From: Geofilum rubicundum JCM 15548
GTDB lineage: Bacteria > Bacteroidota > Bacteroidia > Bacteroidales > Marinilabiliaceae
NCBI RefSeq assembly: GCF_000974365.1
Contig: NZ_BAZW01000030.1
Location: forward strand, 1-47,778
Direction: 5' to 3'
Length of the DNA: 47,778 bases
The translations under genes were made by a program, and so were the position numbers. A model generated the notes under the pieces. The model ran no database searches. It was given only the letters and a program-made list of their open reading frames with translations, and had not been told where the DNA came from. Shown in pieces: positions 1-7,999 of the stretch (position 1 is the first letter of the stretch; the number at the start of each line of letters is the position of its first letter).

Positions 1-1
1 T

Positions 2-226
2 TTTCACTATAAGGGGGCGGGCAGTTATAGCGACTTGTACCCGGAAATGCCTGAAGCTTCATCGGAACCGCCGGGTGTGATGGGGCCCATGCCTGGTTTT
101 ATTGGTACGCGACAAGCCCTGGAGGTCATTAAAGTAATTACGGGACAAGGGGAGGTGCTGGCTGGTCAATTGATGATTTTTGACGTGCTCAACAACAAAA
201 ACAGGGTTTTAGCGATTGGCCGGTAG
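2..226 (+). CDS. ThiF/MoeB/HesA-family adenylyltransferase, C-terminal end (partial)
   Basis: This reading frame is open to the left edge of the window, so only the last 74 residues are present and no start can be given. The visible part has the small C-terminal segment of E1-like adenylyltransferases: a Tyr-x-Asp-Leu-Tyr-Pro stretch, then a Gly/Pro/Met-rich turn ([20 protein letters not shown]) leading into the terminal helix and strands. Such enzymes adenylate the C-terminal Gly-Gly of a small sulfur-carrier protein (ThiS or MoaD) in the cytoplasm. The ATP-binding half lies outside the window, so ThiF cannot be separated from MoeB or HesA; thiamine or molybdopterin sulfur transfer are both possible. 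The BFD-like gene follows after 64 bases on the same strand. Confidence 0.7.
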   Translation, partial: FHYKGAGSYSDLYPEMPEASSEPPGVMGPMPGFIGTRQALEVIKVITGQGEVLAGQLMIFDVLNNKNRVLAIGR

Positions 227-290
227 TTTTACGCAACCCTTTGCCGGCCTTATTTGTTAGGGATATGAATACTCAAACAGAAGATAGAAA

Positions 291-503
291 ATGAGTCCAT
301 CTTATATTTGCAGTTGCAACGGGGTGTCGGAGCAGGAGATTAAGCGGGTGATTGCTAAACGGCAAGTAGTAGAGTTGAGGTCGCTGATCATTTTGTCCGG
401 TGCCGGTGCATCCTGCGGGCGATGCCGGCCTAAAGTGCAGTCGATTTTGGAGGCCAACCGACCGGTGGTTTCAAATTTACAGACTAAAATCAAGTGGGAA
501 TAA
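291..503 (+). CDS. BFD-like [2Fe-2S]-binding protein
   Basis: A 70-residue protein with the cysteine pattern of the bacterioferritin-associated ferredoxin fold: Cys-x-Cys near residues 8-10 (YICSCNGVSEQEIKRVI) and Cys-x-x-Cys near residues 42-45 (GASCGRCRPKVQSIL). In the family these four cysteines bind one [2Fe-2S] cluster, and the domain either releases iron from bacterioferritin or acts as a small electron-transfer unit in larger enzymes. The protein is a stand-alone domain of normal length, with a basic, unstructured tail. It lies 64 bases downstream of the ThiF-like gene on the same strand and may be co-transcribed with it. No bacterioferritin is in the window, so the partner is unknown. 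Confidence 0.8.
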   Translation: MSPSYICSCNGVSEQEIKRVIAKRQVVELRSLIILSGAGASCGRCRPKVQSILEANRPVVSNLQTKIKWE

Positions 504-603
504 GCCGTGGCAAAACGCATACAACAAGTTCCAACCTGATTCCTTTATCGTCGAGTTGGCCTTTCAATGATGGGGGTTTGTCAATCTGCCATCTGAGTGG
601 ACG

Positions 604-1635
604 TTAAGCCGAGGGTGTTCGGTGTCTTAATTTTCCGTGCTCAACCACCAGGGGACTGTCCAGATTGTTGGTAAAAACCTGACCGGTGCCCAGACCTTGG
701 GGCATGGGGTTGTTGAGTGTGGCGGTCCATTGCGCAATGGCATTGAGGCCGATGTTGGCCTCCAGTGCGGAGGTAATCCACCAACCGGCATCGACCGATT
801 CAGCCTGCTTTATCCACTTTTCTGAGGAGCTGAAGCCGCCGGTGAGACTGGGTTTTAGGATGATGTACTGGGGACGGATGGAGGTGATCATTTCTTTTCG
901 GGTATTTTCATCCTGCAAACCGATGAGTTCCTCGTCCAGTGCAATGGGGATGGGGGTGGTGGCACACAACTGAGCCATTTCTTTCCATTGTCCCGCTTTG
1001 AGGGGTTGCTCAATGCTATGGATGGATAAGCGGGCCAGTTGATCAAGCACCCCAGGTGCTTTCCGGGGTGAAAAGGCACCATTGGCATCAACGCGCAATT
1101 CGAGGGTCTGCGGATTGAAACGCTTTCGCAGGGATTTTATGAGTTGGATTTCGCTGTCGAAATCCAAAGCGCCGATTTTTAGCTTCAGGCAGTTGAAGCC
1201 TTCCTCCAGTTTTTCTTCAATGCGCCGTTTCATCTCATCTGTATTCCCCATCCATATCAAACCGTTGATAGGTATTTCCTTTTGGCCCATTGTAAAGTCG
1301 GAAGGGTAGTAGATACCCCGACCACCATGGTGCAGGTCGGCCAGCGCCATCTCAACGGCAAAGCGTATGGCGGGCCAATCTTTTAAATGCTTGTGGAAGT
1401 CCGGGATCAAGGCATCGATGTTCTGGCAGCACCATTGGAGCTTTTCTTCGAGGTCGGGCCGGTCGTCCGGACTCAGACCGGGTAATATGGAGCACTCACC
1501 TCTTCCTGTAACTTCAGGGGCTGCCTCCTTCGAGATATGCAGGTAATAACTCATTTTGGTGCTTAGTACCCCGCGGGAGGTGCCACCCGGATGGTGAAAA
1601 ATGAGCTGGTGGGGATGAAGCGTGGCTTTGTACAT
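604..1635 (-). CDS. menC: o-succinylbenzoate synthase MenC
   Basis: Enolase-superfamily enzyme that dehydrates SHCHC to o-succinylbenzoate in cytoplasmic menaquinone synthesis. The 343-residue protein has the expected catalytic set: the Lys-x-Lys pair at about K151 and K153 (CLKLKIGA), metal ligands at about D183 (RVDANGAF), E209 (IEQPL) and D234/E235 (LDEEL), and the acid/base lysine at about K261 (IILKPSLTGG). The spacing matches MenC better than the muconate cycloisomerases or dipeptide epimerases of the same superfamily, and the neighbour menA settles the pathway. The start ATG lies four bases after the menA stop codon, so the two genes form a tight operon. The other men genes are not in this window. 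Confidence 0.93.
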   Translation of the reverse strand: MYKATLHPHQLIFHHPGGTSRGVLSTKMSYYLHISKEAAPEVTGRGECSILPGLSPDDRPDLEEKLQWCCQNIDALIPDFHKHLKDWPAIRFAVEMALADLHHGGRGIYYPSDFTMGQKEIPINGLIWMGNTDEMKRRIEEKLEEGFNCLKLKIGALDFDSEIQLIKSLRKRFNPQTLELRVDANGAFSPRKAPGVLDQLARLSIHSIEQPLKAGQWKEMAQLCATTPIPIALDEELIGLQDENTRKEMITSIRPQYIILKPSLTGGFSSSEKWIKQAESVDAGWWITSALEANIGLNAIAQWTATLNNPMPQGLGTGQVFTNNLDSPLVVEHGKLRHRTPSA

Positions 1636-1639
1636 GGTT

Positions 1640-2539
1640 TTACAGAAATACCGTTACGGCGCTGAGCAGGACAAAAAAGAGGGTGCTAAGAGCCAGATTA
1701 CGCAATTCGTTGTCTAGTTGGTGGGCTTTCCTGTTGGTGAAGGTGACCCAAATGTTCCGGATAAACAGGGGCAGGGAAAGCATAATGGGCCAAAGGTGGG
1801 CCAGTTCTGCCTTTAACAGGACATAGGCAATGAAGGTCAGCCAGCCACTCCCCAACAAGGCGAGGTGGTACCAGGCTGCTGCTTGTCGCCCCATGCGGAC
1901 CACCAGTGTGATTTTTTGACTGGCGCGGTCCGACTCGATATCCCGTATGTTGTTTAAATTGAGTACGCCGGCACTGAAAAAGCCGATGGTGGCGGCGGGC
2001 AGTAATACCTCCCATTGCCAGTGGTTGGTATGTAAAAACCAGGTGCCGGCCACCCCTAAGAGTCCGAAAAAGATAAAGACGTACAAATCGCCCAACCCCC
2101 TGTAACCATAGGGGTTTTTACCAATGGTGTAGCGGATGGCTGCTGCAATGGCCGCAAAGCCCAGAATTAGAAACAGCAGTTGTTTCCATTGAAAGCCGTC
2201 AAAGGCGACAAAGAGTAAGGTGATGCCAGAAATGAGCGCCAGCAGGATGCTGATGATAATGGCCGTTTTCATCTGGCTGAGACTGATTACTCCGCTTTGA
2301 ATCATGCGCTGCGGGCCCACACGCGTGTCATTGTCGGCACCGGACACCGCATCGCCATAATCGTTGGCCAAATTGGAAAGGATTTGCAGAAACAGGGTGG
2401 TAAGAGCGGCCCAGAGTAAAACCTGATCGTTGAACATGTTTTGCCAGGCGGCTACAATACTGCCCATCAATATGGTTGAAAGTGCCAGAGGCAGGGTTCT
2501 TAAACGAAGGGAAATGACCCATGCTTTTAGGTTGCTCAT
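1640..2539 (-). CDS. menA: 1,4-dihydroxy-2-naphthoate polyprenyltransferase MenA
   Basis: UbiA-superfamily membrane prenyltransferase that attaches the polyprenyl chain to 1,4-dihydroxy-2-naphthoate, giving demethylmenaquinone. The 299-residue protein has about eight hydrophobic helices and both aspartate-rich magnesium/diphosphate motifs: N59-D60-x-x-D63 followed by D69/D71 (NLANDYGDAVSGADND), and N197-x-x-D200-x-x-x-D204 (NNIRDIESDR). The length is typical for MenA. It is the first gene of a menA-menC pair, with menC starting four bases downstream, so menaquinone is very probably the respiratory quinone here. No clear promoter was picked out in the 63 bases between it and the divergently unrelated repressor gene that is transcribed toward it. 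Confidence 0.94.
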   Translation of the reverse strand: MSNLKAWVISLRLRTLPLALSTILMGSIVAAWQNMFNDQVLLWAALTTLFLQILSNLANDYGDAVSGADNDTRVGPQRMIQSGVISLSQMKTAIIISILLALISGITLLFVAFDGFQWKQLLFLILGFAAIAAAIRYTIGKNPYGYRGLGDLYVFIFFGLLGVAGTWFLHTNHWQWEVLLPAATIGFFSAGVLNLNNIRDIESDRASQKITLVVRMGRQAAAWYHLALLGSGWLTFIAYVLLKAELAHLWPIMLSLPLFIRNIWVTFTNRKAHQLDNELRNLALSTLFFVLLSAVTVFL

Positions 2540-2602
2540 GCTGATTCTTTTTTTAGTCCTGCGAAAATAGCAATTCTAGCCTGTTTTATTCCTAAATTCA
2601 GG

Positions 2603-3400
2603 CTAGAGTAATTTATCTTTTAAATCGCCCACATCCTTGCGTATGTCGGCCAGTGTGCGAATCATCTGATTCATTTCCAGATGTTCGGAAGGTAATTCGG
2701 GACTGATGTAATGTACGAATTTCCAAATTTCTTTGATTTCAGAAATAGCTACAGAATAGGGCTCGAAGAGGGGATTGAGGGAAATGCAACGCAAGCTGCC
2801 CTGCTCTGTTATCTGGTTCTCGATGATTTTGAACGAGAGCCCGTCATTCATGGTGAAAAGAATGCAGGCCTGACCATTTTTGATGCTGGTCCAGTCCGTT
2901 ATAAACTCCCCGGTGACATAGGCGCCTTGTGGAATGGGCCACATGGAATCGCCGCTGATTTGAAAGGTGCGGTATTTCTTGCTTTTATCCAGAAAAGGAA
3001 GTCGGAAAACGGGCAGAGAGACGATGTATTCCGGATCGGCAAAGCCGGTCAAATAACCGGCTTTGGCTTTTTCAGGTACCAATTCTATGTTTTCTTCATT
3101 GTCGGGCCCTACGGTGGAGGTCAGAATGCGCAGTTTGGCGCCTTTAACATAAACATCGTGTCCATTTTCCAATTCTCTTAACTGCGAAGCAGAGAGTTTT
3201 TGAAAATCTACTTTGATAAGGGTGTCGATGGAAATATTGAAGTAATCTGAAAACTTAATCAGCATGTCTATGGGCGGCAAGGCGATCTGATTTTCATAGT
3301 TGTTGATGGTGGAGCGCTTGGTTTGGGTGAGGACGGATAGATCATCCTGCGTCAGGTTTTTGCGCTTTCGCAATATTTTAAGATTGTGTGCAAAAAACAT
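2603..3400 (-). CDS. XRE-family repressor with LexA-like S24 peptidase domain
   Basis: A 265-residue regulator. Residues 6-62 form an XRE/Cro helix-turn-helix (KNLTQDDLSVLTQTKRSTI), and residues 110-225 form an S24/LexA-like domain. The catalytic pair is visible: Ser152 in ISGDSMWPI and Lys191 in LSFKII, 39 residues apart, close to the 37 of LexA. An Ala114-Gly115 dipeptide (KAKAGYL) sits 37 residues before the serine, where LexA/UmuD self-cleave, so RecA-stimulated self-cleavage is possible; this is inference. The C-terminal 30 residues are helical and charged, perhaps a dimerisation tail. The gene has its own good Bacteroidota promoter at 3440-3471. Targets are unknown; it could control the SOS response, a mobile element or another stress regulon. 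Confidence 0.88.
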   Translation of the reverse strand: MFFAHNLKILRKRKNLTQDDLSVLTQTKRSTINNYENQIALPPIDMLIKFSDYFNISIDTLIKVDFQKLSASQLRELENGHDVYVKGAKLRILTSTVGPDNEENIELVPEKAKAGYLTGFADPEYIVSLPVFRLPFLDKSKKYRTFQISGDSMWPIPQGAYVTGEFITDWTSIKNGQACILFTMNDGLSFKIIENQITEQGSLRCISLNPLFEPYSVAISEIKEIWKFVHYISPELPSEHLEMNQMIRTLADIRKDVGDLKDKLL

Positions 3401-3439
3401 ATATACAGAGGATTATGTGAGGTTTGATTTTTATATAGA

Positions 3440-3471
3440 CAAATATATGATTAATAACAAGTCGCCACAAA
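3440..3471 (-). promoter_or_regulatory. Bacteroidota-type sigma-ABfr promoter of the XRE/S24 gene
   Basis: On the minus strand TTTG (3471-3468) is followed after exactly 20 bases by TATATTTG (3447-3440). This fits the known Bacteroidota -33/-7 pattern (TTTG, 19-21 bases, TAnnTTTG) without a mismatch. Transcription should start near 3433, giving a leader of about 33 bases before the ATG at 3400. Confidence 0.7.
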
Positions 3472-3634
3472 TAATGTTTGAATATATTTCAGTCCGGCTC
3501 TTTAAATTGGCTGCCACTTATTGACAAATGTTCTGATTATTCGTAAATTACATATGCATCGCCACCAATTACAAAAGTGTAATGTGCTTTTGTTATTCGC
3601 CAGTTTTGGTTCGTAACCCTTAATTATATTTCCT

Positions 3635-3979
3635 ATGAAATTTGTTATTTCACAAAAACCGGAAGGGGCTTATCAGTTTGCACTGAAAGATACACAGGGT
3701 AAGCAGATTCTGTGGAGTCCCCGTTATGCTACTAAAGGTGAATGTCGCAGAGGAATTGAGCATTTGTGCCAGAATTTGTCGGGGAACATTGAAGTGGATC
3801 AATGGCAAACCGATAGCGGACGGTATTTGTTTCATTTGCGAAGCCATGATGGTCGCTTGCTGGCCATGAGTTCGCCCTTTAGCAGTAAGCATGAGTGTTT
3901 CCTTAAAATATCTGAAGTGAGAGAGAATTTGTGTGCGGCTGTGGAGGAAGATGTCACCATTGTTTTTCATGCGTATTGA
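3635..3979 (+). CDS. DUF1508 (YegP-like) two-repeat protein
   Basis: A 114-residue protein made of two tandem DUF1508 repeats of about 50 residues each. Each repeat has the family pattern: a strand ending in aromatic residues (GAYQFALKDTQGKQILWSP and GRYLFHLRSHDGRLLAMSS), then a Cys/Glu-containing helix start (YATKGECRRGIEHL and FSSKHECFLKISEV). In YegP-like proteins the repeats form a small alpha+beta fold whose biochemical role is not established. There is no signal peptide or membrane segment. The gene stands alone: its own strong intrinsic terminator lies 26 bases after the stop, and the upstream neighbour is transcribed divergently. Confidence 0.85.
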   Translation: MKFVISQKPEGAYQFALKDTQGKQILWSPRYATKGECRRGIEHLCQNLSGNIEVDQWQTDSGRYLFHLRSHDGRLLAMSSPFSSKHECFLKISEVRENLCAAVEEDVTIVFHAY

Positions 3980-4004
3980 TTGAGCCTTATGAGTTTTAGA
4001 GGGG

Positions 4005-4042
4005 AGTCGTTTCATTCGTTTTCGAATGAAACGACTTTTTTT
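4005..4042 (+). terminator. Intrinsic terminator after the DUF1508 gene
   Basis: A perfect 14-bp inverted repeat (4005-4018 against 4023-4036) with a TTTT loop, followed by six more T residues. It lies 26 bases past the DUF1508 stop. It also argues against any start of the next gene before it, since a longer frame beginning at 3980 would be read through this hairpin. Confidence 0.9.
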
Positions 4043-4117
4043 GACCAATTTGTTTATCTTTCCACCCTGATTTATTTAGCTCAGACCATTTTTAACGGTG
4101 CGTTTTATTATTGCGTT

Positions 4118-5011
4118 ATGGCCAAGGATCAACAAAAGGAGATGGAGCAGACTTTTATCAATGACGGCTTTTTATTGGCCGCTGAGTTATCCAGGCAGTC
4201 GTCCAAAGCGGAGGTGATTGCCAAAATCCGGGAATTGTACCATCAGATTGATTTGTTAACCGATTCGTTTATGGATTATAGCCAGCGCCATGGACGTTCC
4301 ATGGATTGTCGCATGGGCTGCTCATGGTGTTGTCACCAGTCCGTTTTTGCCTCCACCCATGAAGTATTGGTAATTGAGGATTATTTGACCACGCATTTCT
4401 CAAGTGAGGTACTGGAAGGTGTAAAACTGGCTGCGGCTAAAAAGGTGGGTCGGACAAAGAAGGTTTCCAATAAAGACTTGTTGAAGATGCAAGGGGCTTG
4501 TCCCCTGCTTAAAAACGGGGTATGCATGGTGTATCCGGTTCGACCAATGGCTTGCCGTATTTATCTTTCTTCGGATGTGAAAACCTGCATAGATAAGTAT
4601 AATCGTCCCGGGCACAAAGATGCCAAACCAGCGCTTTTTGCCTTTATGATGGATGCGGGCCAGTTCATGAATTATGGCTTTGTGAGTGGGCTACTCGAAA
4701 AGGAATTGATATCGAATGAAGCTCCGTTGGAGTGGTTGCTCGAACAGTTTTTGACCGATCGGGACAACTTTGAGAATTGGCTTAACGGAAAAGAACTTAA
4801 TCAGGCTTTTGAGTTTGATCAAAAGCTGATTGAGTTCTTTTCAGACATTAAGCGATTACTATGTTATTTCGTAAATAACTGTTTCAAAAACGAGAATAAC
4901 AGTCTATCCCGATTTTTCGGGACAGTGTTTGGCGTTTTAGTGCAAAGACTACCTAGCCTGGTAACTGGTAGAACAGACCTGCACCCGGACCAAGCGGTGC
5001 TTTCAGCATGA
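4118..5011 (+). CDS. YkgJ-family cysteine cluster protein
   Basis: A zinc/iron-chelating cysteine-cluster protein (YkgJ/UPF0153 type). The diagnostic motif is present: Cys-x3-Cys-x-x-Cys-Cys (CRMGCSWCCHQ), then ACPLLKNGVCMVYPVRPMAC with its Cys-x8-Cys and Arg-Pro-x-x-Cys-Arg end. Family members bind a metal through these cysteines; their function is not settled. I chose the ATG at 4118 because a longer frame would start before the terminator at 4005-4042. The last 45 or so codons look unlike the rest, pass through the TCCCGA palindrome at 4907-4922 and overlap abgT by 59 bases on the opposite strand. A missed frame break near 4870 could have extended the frame, so the true C terminus is uncertain. 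Confidence 0.8.
   Translation: MAKDQQKEMEQTFINDGFLLAAELSRQSSKAEVIAKIRELYHQIDLLTDSFMDYSQRHGRSMDCRMGCSWCCHQSVFASTHEVLVIEDYLTTHFSSEVLEGVKLAAAKKVGRTKKVSNKDLLKMQGACPLLKNGVCMVYPVRPMACRIYLSSDVKTCIDKYNRPGHKDAKPALFAFMMDAGQFMNYGFVSGLLEKELISNEAPLEWLLEQFLTDRDNFENWLNGKELNQAFEFDQKLIEFFSDIKRLLCYFVNNCFKNENNSLSRFFGTVFGVLVQRLPSLVTGRTDLHPDQAVLSA
4907..4922. repeat. TCCCGA/TCGGGA palindrome (small dispersed repeat candidate)
   Basis: Six-base arms TCCCGA and TCGGGA around TTTT, followed by CAG. Similar cores occur at 40497-40510 (GATCGGGACAGGCT) and within the intron reverse transcriptase at 46342-46366. There is no T-tract after it on either strand, so it is not a convincing terminator on its own, although its place between two convergent genes would suit one. 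Confidence 0.4.
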
Positions 5012-6488
5012 TCCATCCGATCAGCAAAATACTCCATCCTATAAAGAAGGCGATGGAATAAGGAATCATGGTCGCAATGATGGTTCCCAGACCAGCATTC
5101 TTCTCATATTTTTGAAAATAGGCGATGATGAGGGCAAAGAAACTCATCATGGGCGATATGACATTGGTGACCGAATCGCCGATGCGGTAAACGGCCTGCG
5201 ACAGTTCGGGGGAGTATCCCAAAAGCATGAATATGGGTACAAATATCGGTGCCATAATGGCCCACTTGGCCGATGCGCTGCCCATCAGCATATTTACGGT
5301 AGAAGCCAGAAGGATGAAGAGCAACATGAGGGGGATAACGCCCAGATTGGCTTGAATAAGTCCTTCGGCACCGGTAATGGCCAGTATAACCCCCAAATTA
5401 CTCCATTTAAAGTAGGCCACAAATTGTGCAGCGAAAAAGACCAGTACGATGTAATGCGACAAGGTCTTTAAACTTTGCGCCATGCCGTTGGCCACGTCGG
5501 TGTCGTTTTTAAATTTCCCGTTGATAACACCATAAACGATACCCATGCTTCCGGCAATTAAAAACAGAAAGGTGATGATGCCTTTGATGACGGGAGAGGA
5601 TAGCAAACCGCCATTTTCACCCCGCAAAATACCGTCAGATGGAAACAAGCCTGAAAAAATGAGAATCATCCAGCCGGCGAAAACCGCCAGACTCCATAGC
5701 ACGCCTTTTTTTTCTTGTTTGGATAAACGTTCGATGCTTTCCTGCTGCACTTCACCTTCGTATTTGCCAAAACGGGGCTGAATAATTTTCTCGGTCACCC
5801 AGGTGCCCAACAGGGCAATCAAAAAGGTGGAGACCACCATGAAATAGTAGTTGGCAGTGGGATTGACACTGTAGGAGGGGTCGAGGATGTGGGCGGCCTC
5901 TTCAGACAGACCAGCCAGCAAGGGGTCGATGGTGCCAATGATGAGATTGGCACTGAAGCCACCTGAAACGCCTGCGAAGGCGGCTGCCATTCCAACAAAA
6001 GGGTGGCGGCCCATGGCCTGAAAGATGATACCTGCCAGCGGAATCAGAAGCACATAGCCAATGTCACTGGCCGCGTTCGAAAGAATCCCCGCAAAGACAA
6101 CAACAAAGGTCAGTATGCGCTTGGGCGATTTTATTACAAGAATTCGTATAAAAGCACCAATCAGTCCGCTGGTCTCGGCGAGGCCGATCCCCAACATGGC
6201 CACAAGTACAATCCCCAGAGGGGCAAAGCTGGTGAAATTGGTCACCATTTCATTGAGCACCCGATTCAGGCCTTCTTTAGACAGCAGGTTGACAGTGGTT
6301 ATGACTTCTCCTGTGGCCGGATGGGTGGCTTGCCAGCCCAGCCAGGCGCCTACCACCGATAAGAGGAGTACACCCAGTGCAAACATGGCAAAAAGGGTAG
6401 CCGGATGGGGCAGGGCATTCCCGCCTTTTTCCAGAAAGTTGAGGAAATAGTCAAAAAAGCTTTTTTTCTTCTTGGTAGCTGTTGTCAT
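4953..6488 (-). CDS. AbgT-family transporter
   Basis: A 511-residue polytopic inner-membrane protein of the AbgT family. The start is typical (FFDYFLNFLEKGGNALPHPATLF), and the conserved core SNAASDIGYVLLIPLAG and the AGVSGGFSANLIIGTIDPLL segment are both present; the length matches AbgT (about 510). Known members import p-aminobenzoyl-glutamate, a folate breakdown product, or export sulfonamides in exchange for protons, using paired hairpins in an inverted repeat. Substrate cannot be told from sequence, and no aminobenzoyl-glutamate hydrolase genes (abgA/abgB) are next to it. It appears to be a single-gene unit, convergent with and slightly overlapping the YkgJ-type gene. Confidence 0.92.
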   Translation of the reverse strand: MTTATKKKKSFFDYFLNFLEKGGNALPHPATLFAMFALGVLLLSVVGAWLGWQATHPATGEVITTVNLLSKEGLNRVLNEMVTNFTSFAPLGIVLVAMLGIGLAETSGLIGAFIRILVIKSPKRILTFVVVFAGILSNAASDIGYVLLIPLAGIIFQAMGRHPFVGMAAAFAGVSGGFSANLIIGTIDPLLAGLSEEAAHILDPSYSVNPTANYYFMVVSTFLIALLGTWVTEKIIQPRFGKYEGEVQQESIERLSKQEKKGVLWSLAVFAGWMILIFSGLFPSDGILRGENGGLLSSPVIKGIITFLFLIAGSMGIVYGVINGKFKNDTDVANGMAQSLKTLSHYIVLVFFAAQFVAYFKWSNLGVILAITGAEGLIQANLGVIPLMLLFILLASTVNMLMGSASAKWAIMAPIFVPIFMLLGYSPELSQAVYRIGDSVTNVISPMMSFFALIIAYFQKYEKNAGLGTIIATMIPYSIAFFIGWSILLIGWIMLKAPLGPGAGLFYQLPG

Positions 6489-6739
6489 ACAAGTCCGTTT
6501 TTTGGTGCCATTTATGTTTTTATTAAACGCCTTTATGGATGCCAGGTAGTGTTTTTAGGTGACTTTTCACCCACCAGGATAATCAGATCAGGCCATCTGG
6601 ATATGTATTCTGAATTCCATGGGGCTTGTTCTGAATTTTCTGCCCGCTTGGTTGAAAGGGATGTGGGAATGCAAAATTAGAAAAAAAAGGGGATTTTAAA
6701 AGCGAATGTTAAAATGCAACATTTTTTGGGCTGTCATAA

Positions 6740-6769
6740 TTGATTGTGAGAATATTCTCATTATATTTG
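6740..6769 (+). promoter_or_regulatory. Promoter of the DUF134-NifX-MinD cluster
   Basis: A -33-like TTG at 6740-6742 is followed after 19 bases by a perfect TATATTTG at 6762-6769. Transcription should begin near 6775, only about ten bases before the ATG of the DUF134 gene, so the message would have a very short leader with no Shine-Dalgarno sequence. The spacer contains the palindrome at 6747-6760. Confidence 0.6.
6747..6760. promoter_or_regulatory. Perfect 14-bp palindromic operator TGAGAATATTCTCA
   Basis: TGAGAATATTCTCA is its own reverse complement and sits between the -33 and -7 elements, so a bound dimer would block RNA polymerase. The half-site TGAGAAT resembles Fur/PerR-type heptamers, but the two halves abut with no central base, unlike the usual 7-1-7 box. 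The adjacent DUF134 protein is itself a predicted DNA-binding protein and is the simplest candidate for the ligand. Confidence 0.55.
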
Positions 6770-6784
6770 TGCAAAGTAATTTTT

Positions 6785-7192
6785 ATGGCGCGTACACCAC
6801 GATTGAGAAAAGTAGTTGCACCACCCGGATTTAAAGTATAAGCCTTATGGGCATACAGCAGAAAATAGGGAGGCGGTTGATTTACTGTACGAAGAATATG
6901 AAGCCTTGAAGCTGGCCGATTACGATTTTTTGGATCATCAGGCGGCCTCTCAATTAATGGGCGTTTCCCGGGCCACTTTTGCCCGAATATATGAGAGTGC
7001 CCGCCGTAAAATAGCTTGTGCCTGGTCGAGATTCGGGAGATTAGTACCATTTATGGCAATGCCTGGATGGATAAAAGCTGGTTCATGTGTAACAACTGCC
7101 AGGCCCGGTTTTCTGTGCCAAAAACCGTTGATGGGAGCAAATGTGCTTTATGTAAGTCGCCCCATATTGAACCAATTGGTCCGGTCGGGTAA
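6785..7192 (+). CDS. DUF134-family HTH protein with C-terminal zinc ribbon (two compensating frame breaks)
   Basis: The start MARTPRLRKVVAPP matches DUF134, but that frame stops at 6839-6841. The body continues in another frame (YKPYGHTAENREAV, then the HTH region QLMGVSRATFARIYESARRK) and returns to the first frame near 7023 for a zinc ribbon with two Cys-x-x-Cys pairs (MCNNCQARF, KCALCKSPH). Length returns to whole codons, so either one extra and one missing base or a few missing bases explain it. DUF134 proteins are predicted DNA-binding proteins usually next to NifX and MinD genes, as here. After the TAA at 7190 the same frame stays open for 30 protein-like codons to 7285, so the stop itself may be an error. 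It is the likely cluster regulator. Confidence 0.75.
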
Positions 7193-7298
7193 GGTTGTTA
7201 CGATGCTCAAAAGTTTAAAGAAAACAAGCTGGCTTATGAAGTTGAATGTGCTTTGGTTGGTGAGACTTCCATGGAGCCCAAATAAATAAAATAATCCT

Positions 7299-7612
7299 AT
7301 GAAAACAGTTATTACAGCTACAGGAAAGACGCCTGCAAGTGCCTTTGATAAACGTTTTGGACGAGCCGCATGGTTTTGTCTTTTAGACGATGCCTCAGGG
7401 CAAATTGAATTTATAGAAAATGAATATGCCAATGCCAATGGGGGAGCAGGTACTAAGGTGGCAGAAAAGATGGTGGAATTGGGGTGCAAAAAGTAGTTTC
7501 GGGCGACTTTGGCCCAAAGGCTAAAGATTTGTTAGAGAAATTTGACATTCAAATGGTGGTGGTGCAGGACGATTTGACGGTGGAACTTTTGCTTGAAAAA
7601 CTTAAGGCCTAG
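7299..7612 (+). CDS. NifX/DiNase-family protein (first copy, frameshifted)
   Basis: A dinitrogenase iron-molybdenum cofactor-type domain of about 104 residues. The first part (MKTVITATGKTPASAFDKRF, then YANANGGAGTKVAEKMVELG) ends at a premature TAG; adding one G to the GGGG run at 7481-7484 restores VQKVVSGDFGPKAKDLLEKF and the end at 7612, with the length then an exact 105 codons. Such small ribonuclease-H-like proteins bind metal clusters; in nitrogen fixers they carry FeMo-cofactor precursors, but this cluster is of the general anaerobe type and no nif structural genes are in the window. The gene is second in the DUF134 cluster, followed by its paralogue. Confidence 0.8.
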
Positions 7613-7646
7613 CGCATCCCTAAAATTAATTTTAATTCAATCAGAT

Positions 7647-7988
7647 ATGCAAAAGAAGATCGCCATTCCTGTTGATGGCAACGGGGTTTTGGATGCCCAT
7701 TTTGGGCATTGTCAGTTTTTTTCAATAATGAACGTTGAATACGATAAGGTTGTAGCCAGTGCCAAGGTACAGCCACCGCCACATGAGCCGGGCTTACTGC
7801 CGCGTTGGCTGGCCGGACATGGGGTGACTGATATTATTGCAGGAGGCATGGGACAAAAGGCCATTGAACTGTTTAAGCAAAACGGTATCAATGTGTTTGT
7901 CGGGGCCCCGGCCATTAAGGATATGGAGCTGGTTGAGAAATATTTGAGTCATGAATTGACTTTTTCGGCCAATTACTGTGACCATTAG
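7647..7988 (+). CDS. NifX/DiNase-family protein (second copy)
   Basis: A 113-residue NifX/NifB-C-terminus-like domain. Family features include the N-terminal strand KIAIPVDGNGVLDAHFGHCQ with the conserved His-Phe-Gly-His-Cys, the Pro-rich PPPHEPGLLPRWL turn and the GVTDIIAGGMGQKAIELF strand-loop-helix. The HFGHC and C-terminal NYCDH sites may bind iron-sulfur or another metal cluster. I chose the ATG at 7647 because residues upstream of it do not resemble the family. It is intact, unlike the first copy. The MinD-like ATPase gene begins 11 bases after its stop, so both are surely co-transcribed. The role of these clusters in anaerobes is not established; cluster assembly or insertion is the usual guess. 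Confidence 0.88.
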   Translation: MQKKIAIPVDGNGVLDAHFGHCQFFSIMNVEYDKVVASAKVQPPPHEPGLLPRWLAGHGVTDIIAGGMGQKAIELFKQNGINVFVGAPAIKDMELVEKYLSHELTFSANYCDH

Positions 7989-7999
7989 AAGGTAAGTAA

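Noticed and set aside
2711..3181. 156-codon open frame on the plus strand
   Set aside because: Fully inside the XRE/S24 gene on the other strand, which has recognised domains and its own promoter.
6003..6450. Two overlapping open frames on the plus strand within abgT
   Set aside because: Antisense shadows of a clear transporter gene.
6816..7289. Taking the 157-codon frame as a complete DUF134-like protein
   Set aside because: Its first codons lack the family start, and its C-terminal half after ARRKIA is not protein-like; the adjacent frame supplies both ends.
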